From Kribbella qitaiheensis (lineage in GTDB: Bacteria > Actinomycetota > Actinomycetes > Propionibacteriales > Kribbellaceae), in contig NZ_CP043661.1 in the NCBI RefSeq assembly GCF_014217565.1, positions 1,426,001-1,490,000 on the forward strand: a stretch of DNA of 64,000 bases. The letters run 5' to 3'. The first letter of the stretch is position 1. Every line of letters begins with the position of its first letter. The notes beneath the pieces were generated by a model, which was given only the letters and a program-made list of their open reading frames with translations, ran no database searches and was not told where the DNA came from. Shown here in pieces: positions 52,201-61,251 of the stretch. The translations under genes were made by a program, and so were the position numbers.

Positions 52201-53168
52201 CCGGTCCCATGACGACAACCGCAGTACGCCGTACCGAGACCGCCGTTGCCGAGGCTGCCCCGGCCAAGCCGCCTCGGAGGGGCAGGCGACTCGGTTGGGA
52301 GCGGCGGCGGGCCGCAGTACTGATGGTGGCACCGGCCGTGATCCTCCTGACCTGGTGGATCGGCATCCCGACGATCGCCAGCCTGGTGCTCGCCTTCACC
52401 CATTACGACGTCCTGGCCGGGACCATCTCCTGGGCCGGGCTGGGCAACTTCCGCGACATCTTCGCCGACCCGATCTGGAACCGCTCGATCTGGCACACGG
52501 TGGTCTACACCTTCTTCACCGTGCCGGTCGCGATGGCCATCGCCGTCGCGATCGCGGTCCTGCTGAACAGCAAGCTGCGCGGGCGGGCGTGGTACCGGGC
52601 GGCGTACTTCCTGCCCCACATCACCGCCACGGTGGCGATCGCGCTGGTCTGGATGTGGATGTTCGAGCCGAACATCGGACTCTTCAACGCCGTACTCGGT
52701 CAGGTCGGGATCCAAGGCCCGGCTTGGCTGTCCGATCCGGCCTGGGCGATGCCCGCGGTGATCGTCGTCAGCGTCTGGAAGGGCATCGGCCTGAAGATGC
52801 TGATCTACCTGGCCGCGCTGCAGTCGATCCCGCCCGAGCTGTACGAAGCTGCCGATGTGGACGGCGCAACTCCCAGGCGGAAGTTCTTCGCGATCACGCT
52901 TCCGTTGTTGCGGCCGGCAACGTTCTTTGTGTTCATCGTGTCGCTGATCGACTCGTTCCAGGTATTCGAGCAGGTCTACGTGCTGACGCCGGACGGCGGT
53001 CCGGCGAACGCCACCACAGTGATGACGCTGGAGATCTATCGCAGCGCGTTCGGCAAGTTCGACATGAGCCGGGCCTGCGCGCAGAGCATGGTGCTGTTCG
53101 TCTTCCTGCTCGTACTCACGGTGATCAGCCGGCGGCTGACCGGAAAGGACAGCGATGCGGAGCTCTAA
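52197..53168 (+). CDS. Carbohydrate ABC transporter permease, MalF type
   Basis: 323 residues overlapping the binding-protein stop by four bases (ATGA). After a basic N-terminus come six membrane segments, with the EAA loop YEAADVDGATPRRKFFAITL near residue 220. It pairs with the next permease. No ATPase is encoded in the locus, as in the importer at the left edge, so a shared ATPase elsewhere is probable. Confidence 0.9.
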   Translation: MTGPMTTTAVRRTETAVAEAAPAKPPRRGRRLGWERRRAAVLMVAPAVILLTWWIGIPTIASLVLAFTHYDVLAGTISWAGLGNFRDIFADPIWNRSIWHTVVYTFFTVPVAMAIAVAIAVLLNSKLRGRAWYRAAYFLPHITATVAIALVWMWMFEPNIGLFNAVLGQVGIQGPAWLSDPAWAMPAVIVVSVWKGIGLKMLIYLAALQSIPPELYEAADVDGATPRRKFFAITLPLLRPATFFVFIVSLIDSFQVFEQVYVLTPDGGPANATTVMTLEIYRSAFGKFDMSRACAQSMVLFVFLLVLTVISRRLTGKDSDAEL

Positions 53169-54015
53169 GAGCGAAGTCGTCCTGCACCTCGTACTGGCGA
53201 TCGGCGCGCTGTTGATGATCGTGCCGTTCGTCTGGATGGTGCTCTCGTCACTGAAGAGCCACACCGAGATCACCTCTTATCCGCCGACCTGGCTGCCCCG
53301 GCACTGGGACTTCGGCAACTACCCCGAGGCGCTCAAGTTCGCGCCGTTCGGGACCTACTTCCGCAACAGCCTGATCATCGCGACCGGCCATACCGTGCTG
53401 AACGTGGCACTGGCCTCGATGGCCGGCTACTCGCTGGCCCGGGTCCCGTTCCGCGGCCGGAGCGCGCTGTTCGTCGCGATGCTGGCCACGATGATGATCC
53501 CGACGTACACCAAGATCGTTCCGCAGTACCTGATCGCCAAGGCGATGCCGTTCTTCGGCGGCAACGACTACCTCGGCCGCGGCGGCTCCGGCTGGCTGGA
53601 CTCCTGGTGGGCGCTGATCGTGCCCGGTGCGCTGACCCCGCTCGCGATCTTCCTGTTCCGCCAGTTCTACCTGTCGCTGCCGCGGGAACTCGAGGAGGCG
53701 GCCCGGATCGACGGGATGGGTGAGTTCGGGATCTACGCCAAGGTGATGACGCCGCTGATCAAGCCGGCCATCGCGACCGTCGCGCTGATCACCTTCGAGA
53801 ACAGCTGGAACAACTTCCTCTGGCCGCTGATCGTGACCACCCGCGACGACCTGCGGGTGATCCAGGTCGGCCTCGCCGCGTTCCAGCAGAGCGAGCGCAC
53901 CTACTGGGAGTACCTGATGGCCGGTACGACGCTCGCGACGCTGCCGATGATCGTGTTGTTCCTGCTCACCCAGCGGTACTTCGTTCAGGGATTCGCCAAC
54001 AGTGGCATCAAGTGA
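53155..54015 (+). CDS. Carbohydrate ABC transporter permease, MalG type
   Basis: 286 residues, overlapping the previous permease by 14 bases. Membrane segments at about residues 8-30 and 75-280, the EAA-type loop ELEEAARIDGMGEFGIYAKV near residue 180, and the C-terminal LLTQRYFVQGFANSGIK typical of MalG homologues. It completes the importer of the uronate-oligomer locus. Confidence 0.9.
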   Translation: MRSSKSEVVLHLVLAIGALLMIVPFVWMVLSSLKSHTEITSYPPTWLPRHWDFGNYPEALKFAPFGTYFRNSLIIATGHTVLNVALASMAGYSLARVPFRGRSALFVAMLATMMIPTYTKIVPQYLIAKAMPFFGGNDYLGRGGSGWLDSWWALIVPGALTPLAIFLFRQFYLSLPRELEEAARIDGMGEFGIYAKVMTPLIKPAIATVALITFENSWNNFLWPLIVTTRDDLRVIQVGLAAFQQSERTYWEYLMAGTTLATLPMIVLFLLTQRYFVQGFANSGIK

Positions 54016-54025
54016 AGGAGCCGAG

Positions 54026-54793
54026 ATGACGTACGAACTCACCGGTCGCCGTGCCCTCGTCACCGGTGCCGGCGCCGGAATCGGGGCCGCGATCGCGGTC
54101 GCTCTGGCCGGCGCGGGCGCCGATGTGGCCGTCCACTACGCGCACTCCGCCGACGGAGCGGCCGAGGTGACGCGGCGGATCGAGCGGGCCGGTCGCAAAG
54201 CCGTTGCCATCGGCGCCGATCTGAGAGTCAGCGCGGACGCGGACCGGCTGGTAGCCGAGTCGGTCGCGTTCTTGGGTGGGCTGGACATCGTGGTCTGCAA
54301 CGCCGGTCACCTGGTCGGGCGTTCCTCGGTCGCCGAGATGTCCGACGAGCACTTCGAGCAGGTTCTCGACCTCAACCTCGGGACGACGTTCCGCACCATC
54401 CGGGCCGCCATCCCGCAGCTACGCCAAGCCGGTACGAACGGTCGCGTGGTGACGATGTCCTCGCTGGCCGCGCACAACGGCGGCGGCGCTGGTTCAGCCG
54501 TGTACTCCGCCGCGAAGGCAGGTATCCGCGGCCTCACCAAGGGCCTGGCCAAGGAACTCGCCGACACCGGTACGACGGTCAACGCGCTCGCGCCGGGCTT
54601 CATCGGGCAGACCGCGTTCCACGACACTTTTACTCCCCCGGAGGTCCAGCAGAACATCGTCGCCGGTACACCGTTGAAGCGCGCCGGGACCGTCGAGGAG
54701 GTCGCGGCCGCCGCGGTCTGGCTCTGCTCGGACGGCGCCGGCTACATCACCGGCTCGACCATCGACATCGACGGTGGAGCCTGGTTCCGGTGA
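54026..54793 (+). CDS. SDR-family oxidoreductase, possible DEH reductase
   Basis: 255 residues from ATG 54026 with GGAG upstream. The classical short-chain dehydrogenase signatures are RRALVTGAGAGIGAAIAVAL (TGxxxGxG), the NAG element VVCNAGHLVG, catalytic Ser (VVTMSSLAAHNG), YxxxK (VYSAAKAGIRG) and the C-terminal GYITGSTIDIDGGAWF. The NADP- or NAD-preference is unclear. In alginate loci such enzymes reduce 4-deoxy-5-hexulose uronate (DEH) to 2-keto-3-deoxygluconate; that role is inferred from neighbours. Confidence 0.85.
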   Translation: MTYELTGRRALVTGAGAGIGAAIAVALAGAGADVAVHYAHSADGAAEVTRRIERAGRKAVAIGADLRVSADADRLVAESVAFLGGLDIVVCNAGHLVGRSSVAEMSDEHFEQVLDLNLGTTFRTIRAAIPQLRQAGTNGRVVTMSSLAAHNGGGAGSAVYSAAKAGIRGLTKGLAKELADTGTTVNALAPGFIGQTAFHDTFTPPEVQQNIVAGTPLKRAGTVEEVAAAAVWLCSDGAGYITGSTIDIDGGAWFR

Positions 54794-56259
54794 TGATTCC
54801 CAGCGAGCGGGGCGGCTGGTGGCACGCCTACGTGTGCCCCACCCACGGCGTCGAACTCGACCACGTCGACCTGCTCACCGGTCACTTCCCTGCCGAAGGT
54901 GCACCTTGCCGGTACGGCTGCCGTCTCGACACCCCAGCTGTCCGTGGTGCCTGGACGGTCCTCGCCCATCAGGCCTGCGCGGCCGACCTCCTGCGGATGG
55001 CTCGGGGCGGTGAGGACATCACTCCTCAGTTGGAGGAGTACGCGTCTTTGTACGCCACTGGCGGAGCTGATCCGGAGCCGTGGATGCTCGGCGGTGTCCT
55101 GTTCCAGCAAGCGCTGACCGAGGCGATCTGGGCGGTCACGATCGCCCGGGCAGCCTGGGCAATGCCAACCCGCAGTACTGCTGTTGCCGGGTTGCTCGAC
55201 GCCTTGGCCTCGGCTGCTGGCAGGGCTCGCGGCAAACTGCTTGCTGAGGGCAAGTTCACCTCGAACTACGTCGCCTGGCTAGACGCCGCCGGTTACCTCT
55301 GCTCGCGCGACCCGGAGTGGCTCGAAGGCGAGCACGGCCTCTACGAGCACCTGCTGGCCGCGACCTACGATGACGGCTGGCAGTGGGAGGCGAGCACCTA
55401 CTACCACTCCTTCGTACTCCGTGCCGCCGTGCTCGCGACGGAAGGTTTGTCCGTGCCCGCGAAGGTTGCCGAGCGCATGCATTCCATGGCCGGTGTGCTC
55501 ACCAACCTGCGCTTCGGCCCACATCTGGCCGCTCTCCACGATGGTCCGTACAGCCGAGTGCCGTACGACGCGGAGCTTGCCGAGCTGGCTGAGTTCCCCG
55601 CTCCCCCGGCACGCCTCGGCGTCACGGTCTACGAGCACGCCGGGTACGCCGTACTGCGGTCCGCCGAGTTGCTCGCGATCGTCGACTTCGGGCCGCACGG
55701 CGGGTCGCACGGTCATCGGGACAAACTCGCGCTCTACCTCTACGGCCAGGACGCGTGGCAGCCGGATCCGGGGCAGGTCCCCTACGGCCACCAAGGCTGG
55801 CGCCGGTACTACGCGAGCACGGCCGCGCATCCCGCGTTCCGCATCGACGATTCGGAGCAGGCCGAGTGCAGTGGTCGGCTGGTCTCGGCGGACAGCAAAT
55901 CGGTCGTCGTTGCCTGCGACACTGCCTACCCAGGCGTGACCGCCAGGAGGCAGGTGACGCTGCACAATGATGGGCAGCTGACTGATGAGCTGGTTGTCGA
56001 GTGCAACGAACCATACAAGATCACGGCGCAACTGCGACCCGCAGTACCGGTGTCTGTGCGTGGAACCACCAGCTATTGGGACAAGTCGCTCGTCGGATCG
56101 CATGTCGGGCCGGCTGAGTTCTTGCTTCGGCCCGGGCCTGGTCCCGCTGACGATCCGCAGCGAGTTGCCGATCAGGTCGACTGGTCGGCCTACGACGCGA
56201 CCAGCGCCACCTTCCGTTCGACGTACCGTGCGATCCCGGAGGTGCAGGCATGCTCCTGA
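54790..56259 (+). CDS. Heparinase II/III-family polysaccharide lyase (PL15/PL17-like)
   Basis: 489 residues, coupled to the SDR (ATGA). The N-terminus has a Cys-rich WWHAYVCPTHGVELDH and CRYGCRLDTPAVRGAW, followed by an alpha/alpha toroid (about residues 90-290, with WQWEASTYYHSFVLRA) and a beta-sandwich domain with FGPHGGSHGHRDKLALYLYG. No signal peptide is seen, so it should act in the cytoplasm on imported oligomers. By neighbourhood it would be an exo-type oligoalginate lyase; exact family needs a profile search. Confidence 0.8.
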   Translation: MMIPSERGGWWHAYVCPTHGVELDHVDLLTGHFPAEGAPCRYGCRLDTPAVRGAWTVLAHQACAADLLRMARGGEDITPQLEEYASLYATGGADPEPWMLGGVLFQQALTEAIWAVTIARAAWAMPTRSTAVAGLLDALASAAGRARGKLLAEGKFTSNYVAWLDAAGYLCSRDPEWLEGEHGLYEHLLAATYDDGWQWEASTYYHSFVLRAAVLATEGLSVPAKVAERMHSMAGVLTNLRFGPHLAALHDGPYSRVPYDAELAELAEFPAPPARLGVTVYEHAGYAVLRSAELLAIVDFGPHGGSHGHRDKLALYLYGQDAWQPDPGQVPYGHQGWRRYYASTAAHPAFRIDDSEQAECSGRLVSADSKSVVVACDTAYPGVTARRQVTLHNDGQLTDELVVECNEPYKITAQLRPAVPVSVRGTTSYWDKSLVGSHVGPAEFLLRPGPGPADDPQRVADQVDWSAYDATSATFRSTYRAIPEVQACS

Positions 56260-58241
56260 TCAACGATCTCGATGCTTTGCGAGCCTCGCTGTCCACTACC
56301 CATCAGGCACAGTGGCGCCGGTTGTACGAGCAGTGCGAGACGTATCGACAGCGGGTGCCGCCGGCTGAGCACCCGACCGCCAGCATCACGTACTTCGGGC
56401 CGGCCGCCGCGAATCTCGCCCTCGCATTCCGGCTGACCGGCCAGCGGCACTACCTGGAAGAGGCGTGGCGCTGGATCTCGACCTGCATCGCCTATCCGCA
56501 CTGGGGCAAGGCGAAGCTGCCCGACCATGACCTGGATGCCGGGTGGTTGTTGCACGGATTGTCCTTGGCCTACAGCTGGCTGGGTTCGGATCTCGAGCCA
56601 CACCGGGCCGCCGAGTTGCGAGCGAAGCTGGAGCTACAAGGGCAGCGCTTGTACGACTTCGCCGTCGAAACCGAGGGGCGATGGTGGTCGTCGAGCTACT
56701 GGCAGAACCACAACTGGATTTGCTACGCCGGACTCGCGACCGCCGGCTATGCGCTAAATCAGCCGGACTGGACGAAGCGGGCCCGCGAAAACTTCGAGAC
56801 GGTCCTGTCGCTGCTCCCGGCTGACGGGTCGGATGCCGAGGGCGTCGTCTACTGGCGGTACGGCGTACCGTGGCTGGCCGTTTATGCAGACCTGCTGCAG
56901 CGCACCGAAGGCGTCGATCTGTGGGCGGGCTGCGACTTCCTCGCCAACACCTTCCGGTGGCGGCTGCATCAGTCGGCGCCGGGCTTCGAGGAGAACATCG
57001 ACCATGGCGACTGCCACGATCGGCGCAGCGGGCACTCGGTTGCCCTCTATTACCGATTGGCTTCGGCCTATCGCCATGGGCAGGCGCAGTGGTTGGCTCA
57101 GCGGGTCGCGGATCGCTACTTCTGGCGGGAGGCCTACGCGTCGGGGGTGAAGCCGGGCGTGATGCCGGAGGCGTTCTACGAGCTGCTCTGGTTCGATCCG
57201 TCGGTGCAGCCCGTCGAGCCCGATGCCGAGCCGACTACCGCGTACTTCCCCGATCTCGGCCAGGTGGTGAGTCGCACCTCCTGGGCGGACGGCGCGACGA
57301 CGGTGTCGTTCAAGTCGGCTCCCGGTGGCGGCAACGGCGCCTGGGATGCCGCCGAACGGCATCGCCGCGAACTGGGCTGGGACACCTTGAACGCCGGCCA
57401 CCATCACCCCGACGCCGGCAGCTTCGTGCTGATCTCGCACGGCGCGTTCCTCGCGGTCGACGACGGCTACTGCAATCGCAAACGCGCTCGCTACCACAAC
57501 CTCATCCTCGTCGACGGCCAAGGCTGGAAGGGCGAAGATCGCTATCACGGCTACAAGGACCTCCCGTACGACGCTCGTCCGACCATGAGCGACGTCCTTG
57601 CCGAGGAGGGGTTCGTGCATGCGATCGCGTCGACGGCGGCGATGTTCGACGCGGACCTCGGCGTACGGCAGGTCGATCGGACGATGGTCGTCACGCCACG
57701 CGGGCGGCTGGTGATCCGGGACTCGCTGGCCGCCGCCCAGCCGCGAACGTGGACCTGGCTATTGCACTCCGACTGGCCGTCCGAACAGGTCTCCAGTCGC
57801 CTGCACGTACTCCGATCCGGCCCGGCCCAGGCGTGGGTGACCCGACTCGGCCCCAACGGCATCGCGGCGACGACAGCCCGAAGCACCATCGAGGCCAACC
57901 CGACCGCGTCGACCCCCGCCCTGTCGATCACCAAGAACCTCGAAGCCCTGCAATGGACCACGCCTCGTTTGATCAGCACCGAGTTCCTCGCCGCGATCGA
58001 ACCGACCTCGGCACTCGACCCGACACCACCAACAGCCACCAAGATGCCTGGCACCGGGGTCGCCTTCGACGACGAACAGGTCCACTTCGGCCCGCTCATC
58101 GAGGCACCGGGCCTCTCGGCCGACGCCCTCGCAGTAATCCGCAGCGGCAACCGGGTGGCAGTGGTCGGCGCAACCCGCGTCACCGTGTCCGGCCGCACCC
58201 TGCACGAGTCGGCTACTCCCTTCACCGGCGTACTGCGATGA
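56250..58241 (+). CDS. Heparinase II/III domain-containing protein, large
   Basis: 663 residues from ATG 56250 with GGAGG seven bases upstream, overlapping the preceding gene by ten bases. The N-terminal half is a helical toroid (EEAWRWISTCIAYPHW, then WWSSSYWQNHNWICYAGLA). The C-terminal half is the beta-sheet heparinase II/III domain (LGWDTLNAGHHHPDAGSFVL, then DDGYCNRKRARYHNLILVDG). No signal peptide is visible, suggesting cytoplasmic breakdown of imported uronate oligomers. Which PL family it belongs to is unclear from eye inspection. Confidence 0.78.
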   Translation: MLLINDLDALRASLSTTHQAQWRRLYEQCETYRQRVPPAEHPTASITYFGPAAANLALAFRLTGQRHYLEEAWRWISTCIAYPHWGKAKLPDHDLDAGWLLHGLSLAYSWLGSDLEPHRAAELRAKLELQGQRLYDFAVETEGRWWSSSYWQNHNWICYAGLATAGYALNQPDWTKRARENFETVLSLLPADGSDAEGVVYWRYGVPWLAVYADLLQRTEGVDLWAGCDFLANTFRWRLHQSAPGFEENIDHGDCHDRRSGHSVALYYRLASAYRHGQAQWLAQRVADRYFWREAYASGVKPGVMPEAFYELLWFDPSVQPVEPDAEPTTAYFPDLGQVVSRTSWADGATTVSFKSAPGGGNGAWDAAERHRRELGWDTLNAGHHHPDAGSFVLISHGAFLAVDDGYCNRKRARYHNLILVDGQGWKGEDRYHGYKDLPYDARPTMSDVLAEEGFVHAIASTAAMFDADLGVRQVDRTMVVTPRGRLVIRDSLAAAQPRTWTWLLHSDWPSEQVSSRLHVLRSGPAQAWVTRLGPNGIAATTARSTIEANPTASTPALSITKNLEALQWTTPRLISTEFLAAIEPTSALDPTPPTATKMPGTGVAFDDEQVHFGPLIEAPGLSADALAVIRSGNRVAVVGATRVTVSGRTLHESATPFTGVLR

Positions 58242-58927
58242 GCTGGCGGATCGACCGAAAGCAGGCGGTGCTGCCGGGGCGGTTGGCAGGGGGTGCTGTC
58301 ACGCCGCGGGGGCGGTCGGGAGCGGGCGGTGCTGCGATGAGCTCCAGGGTTGGTTGGGAGCAGGTCGCCTTGCGGTGGTTGCAGTGGATCTCTGTTCCTG
58401 CGTCGGCTGGGCTTGCCTTCTGTTGCTTGAGCCTCGGGGCGGTCACGTGGTTGCCAGCCCTCGCCGCGACCGCCCAGGTCCTTCACCGCTGGCGTGAAGA
58501 CGGTGACGAACGCGCCTTCCTCGGCGTCTTCGCCGACTTCCGCAACCACTGGCGCCGGCTCTGGCGACACAGCCTCATCTCCACCGCGATCGGCGCGGTC
58601 CTCACGGCCAACCTGGTCTTCCTGCTCGGTAGAGGCGCAGTTGGCTTCGTGCTCCTGGCAGTCCAACTCGGCCTTGCTGCCGCGTTCATCGTCTACCACT
58701 TGGCTTTTGCGGCGGCCATCGGCCACCGGCCCACCGCCTCACTGTCCAGCCGCCGGCACGCGGCGATCCACCTCGCGTTCGGCTCCTGGCGCGGCGCATT
58801 GTTGCTCCTGGCAACTGTTCTCGTCATAGCCCTGACCGCCCCCCTCGGCATCGGTCCCCTGCTCTTCGGCCCCTCAGTCCCTCTCCTGGCAGCCCTGTCC
58901 CTCCAGTCCCGCCTCGAACAATCGTGA
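58238..58927 (+). CDS. YesL/DUF624-family membrane protein
   Basis: 229 residues if ATG 58238 (ATGA overlap with the lyase) is used; ATG 58337 would give 196, closer to the family start (SSRVGWEQVALRWLQWISVP). Four to five membrane segments are visible (ASAGLAFCCLSLGAVTWLPA, LTANLVFLLGRGAVGFVLLA, LLLLATVLVIALTAPLGIG). YesL-type proteins usually accompany oligosaccharide ABC importers such as those for rhamnogalacturonan, as here. Its exact role in uptake is unknown. Confidence 0.75.
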   Translation: MSWRIDRKQAVLPGRLAGGAVTPRGRSGAGGAAMSSRVGWEQVALRWLQWISVPASAGLAFCCLSLGAVTWLPALAATAQVLHRWREDGDERAFLGVFADFRNHWRRLWRHSLISTAIGAVLTANLVFLLGRGAVGFVLLAVQLGLAAAFIVYHLAFAAAIGHRPTASLSSRRHAAIHLAFGSWRGALLLLATVLVIALTAPLGIGPLLFGPSVPLLAALSLQSRLEQS

Positions 58928-58934
58928 GGACACC

Positions 58935-59993
58935 ATGCGCACCCCAACCATCTTGTTCGCCACCTGCCTACTGGGCGCCGCCATCGCCCTCCCCGCGCAG
59001 GCCAACCCCAGCCAGTACTACGTAAGCCCGGTCGGCAGCGACTCCAGCACCGGCAGCACCCCATCGGCCCCCTTCGCCACGCTGCAGAAGGCACTCGACG
59101 TCGCACCGACCGGCTCAACCATCCACCTTGCCGCCGGCCGCTATCTCCAAGACGCCATCACCCGCCAGGACGGCGTCACCGTCACCGGACCGGCCGACGC
59201 CGTCCTGCTCGGTGCAGGCGGCAGCCGCATCCTCCAGGTCCGCAACGACCACGTGACGCTGACCGGCTTCACCGTCGACGGTCTGGCCGGTTCGCCCGAC
59301 AGCCCAGACGGCTATCGCGGCAAGTTGGTCTACGTCATGAGCACCACCCCAGGCGACGGCGTGACCGGCCTGCGGATCCGTGGCATGCACTTACGCAATG
59401 CCGGCGACGAGTGCGTCCGGCTGCGCTACCTGATCACCGACGCGGACCTCTCGGCAAACCAGATCGGCCCCTGCGGCGTACACGACTTCGTCTTCGGAGG
59501 CGGCGGCAAGAACGGCGAAGGCATCTATCTCGGCACCGCACCCGAGCAGCAAGGCGCCAACGGCGCACCCGACGCACGGCCGGACGTCAGCACCGGCAAC
59601 CGCATCCACGACAACCTGATCAACACCCGCGGCAACGAGTGCGTCGACATCAAGGAGAACTCGACTGCGAACGTCGTCGAACGCAACGTCTGTACCGGCC
59701 AGCAGGACCCGCGATCGGCCGGGTTCGACTCACGAGGTAGCGGCAACGTGGTCCGGTACAACGTTGCCGTCGACAACGTCGGAGCGGGCATCCGCTTCGG
59801 CGGCGACACTCCTGCTGATGGCGTGAATAACGATGCCTACAGCAACGTCATCGCGCGCAACGCCGGTGGCGGGATCAAGTTCCAGGCGACGCCGCAGGGA
59901 CGCCTCTGCGGCAACGCGATGACCGGCAACACCGGCGGCGATGCAGTCGGCACCTACGCCGCGCAGTACCAACCGTCCCAACCCTGTCAATGA
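58935..59993 (+). CDS. Secreted right-handed beta-helix protein (polysaccharide lyase candidate)
   Basis: 352 residues with a Sec signal peptide ending near AQANPSQ (residues 1-24). YYVSPVGSDSSTGSTPSAPF and the ATLQKALDVAPTGSTIHLAAG start are the typical opening of parallel beta-helix enzymes, followed by many PbH1 repeats (GLRIRGMHLRNAGDECV, NRIHDNLINTRGNECVDIKE, VVRYNVAVDNVGAGIRFGG). It sits between YesL and the PL7 lyase, so it probably cuts or binds the same polymer outside the cell. PL6-type alginate or chondroitin lyases share this fold but the catalytic residues cannot be assigned by eye. Confidence 0.75.
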   Translation: MRTPTILFATCLLGAAIALPAQANPSQYYVSPVGSDSSTGSTPSAPFATLQKALDVAPTGSTIHLAAGRYLQDAITRQDGVTVTGPADAVLLGAGGSRILQVRNDHVTLTGFTVDGLAGSPDSPDGYRGKLVYVMSTTPGDGVTGLRIRGMHLRNAGDECVRLRYLITDADLSANQIGPCGVHDFVFGGGGKNGEGIYLGTAPEQQGANGAPDARPDVSTGNRIHDNLINTRGNECVDIKENSTANVVERNVCTGQQDPRSAGFDSRGSGNVVRYNVAVDNVGAGIRFGGDTPADGVNNDAYSNVIARNAGGGIKFQATPQGRLCGNAMTGNTGGDAVGTYAAQYQPSQPCQ

Positions 59994-60002
59994 GAGGCCC
60001 TC

Positions 60003-61181
60003 ATGAAGAAGCTCAGAATTCTGCTGGTGACAGCCCTTGCCGCGGCGGCGGCAGGGATCGCGGCCGCGGCGATCGCGGCCGCGCCCGCCAGCGCCGCGAA
60101 CGTGGAGATCACCCCGGGCGCGAGCTCGGTCACCGCGAGCACGAGCGACAGCAACGTCGCGGCCAATGCGGTCGACAAGAACTACTCCACCCGCTGGTCC
60201 GGTGATGGTGACGGCGCCAGCTTGCAACTCGACCTGGGCAGTTCCAAGACCGTCAGCCACATCAAGGTGGCTGTTTACAAGGGCAACGAGCGGCGCAACG
60301 ACTTCGAGCTGCAACTGTGGAACGGCTCCGCCTGGGCGACCGTGTTCGACGGCCTGAGCAGCGGCAGCACGACCGGGTTGCAGACCTTCGACTTCACCGA
60401 CCAGGCCGCTTCCAAGGTCCGGTACGTCGGGCACGGGTACCAGGTGAACGCCGGTGGAACGGGCACCTGGAACAGCATCACCGAGGTGGAGGTCTGGGGC
60501 CCCGACGGCGGGTCGCCGGGCGGCGGCGTACCGGCTGATGTTCTCGACCTGACCAACTGGAAGGTCACCCTGCCGACCGGTTCGGCCGGTAGCCCGACCG
60601 AGATCAAGCAGCCGGCCCTCGCCACCTTCTCGGTCGACCCGTACTTCACCGTGGTCGGGGACGCGGTCCAGTTCCGCGCTCCGGTCAACGGGGTCACCAC
60701 CAGCGGATCGAGCTACCCGCGGTCCGAACTGCGCGAGATGACCAGCAACGGCAGCGCCAACGCGAGCTGGTCGTCGACGTCAGGAACCCACACGTTGGTG
60801 GTGAGCGAGTCCTTCGACCACCTGCCGGCCGGCAAACCGCAGCTGGTCGGCGCGCAGATTCACGACGCCGCTGACGACATCACCGTGTTCCGGCTGGAGG
60901 GCAGCAGCCTCTACATCACCAACGGGAACACCACTCACTACAAGCTGGTCACCAGCTCGTACACGCTCGGCACTGTCTACGAAGCCAAGTTCGTGGTGAG
61001 TGGCGGGCAGGTGAAGGCCTACTACAACGGTGTCCTGCAGACCACGATCAGCAAGAGCTTCTCCGGCGCCTACTTCAAGGCCGGCGCCTACACCCAGGCC
61101 AACTGCACCAACTCGTCACCCTGCGCGGAGTCGAACTACGGCCAGACCACAATCCACAACGTGACGGTCACCCACTCCTAA
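60003..61181 (+). CDS. Secreted PL7 alginate lyase with N-terminal F5/8-type C (discoidin-like) binding domain
   Basis: 392 residues. A signal peptide (residues 1 to about 32, ending APASAAN) precedes a carbohydrate-binding discoidin-like domain (residues 35-165; ITPGASSVTASTSDSNVAAN, then YSTRWSGDGDGASLQLDLG). The PL7 domain follows (residues 178-392) with all three signature motifs: YPRSELREM (RxELR), AQIHDA (QIH) and YFKAGAYTQ. In the PL7 family QIH is associated with guluronate-containing blocks. It is the clearest evidence for alginate degradation. Confidence 0.93.
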   Translation: MKKLRILLVTALAAAAAGIAAAAIAAAPASAANVEITPGASSVTASTSDSNVAANAVDKNYSTRWSGDGDGASLQLDLGSSKTVSHIKVAVYKGNERRNDFELQLWNGSAWATVFDGLSSGSTTGLQTFDFTDQAASKVRYVGHGYQVNAGGTGTWNSITEVEVWGPDGGSPGGGVPADVLDLTNWKVTLPTGSAGSPTEIKQPALATFSVDPYFTVVGDAVQFRAPVNGVTTSGSSYPRSELREMTSNGSANASWSSTSGTHTLVVSESFDHLPAGKPQLVGAQIHDAADDITVFRLEGSSLYITNGNTTHYKLVTSSYTLGTVYEAKFVVSGGQVKAYYNGVLQTTISKSFSGAYFKAGAYTQANCTNSSPCAESNYGQTTIHNVTVTHS

Positions 61182-61186
61182 AACAG

Positions 61187-61235
61187 TTACGTCCGAAGAA
61201 CCGGAGTACACGTACCTCCGGTTCTTCGGACGTAA
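61187..61235. terminator. Perfect 20-bp stem terminator between PL7 and ilvE
   Basis: TTACGTCCGAAGAACCGGAG (61187-61206) and CTCCGGTTCTTCGGACGTAA (61216-61235) pair without mismatch around a 9-base loop. It sits between two convergent genes, six bases after the PL7 stop. The lower stem GTCCGAAG is the same as in the nrdB terminator. Confidence 0.85.
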
Positions 61236-61251
61236 GGAGTTGTTGGGACCC

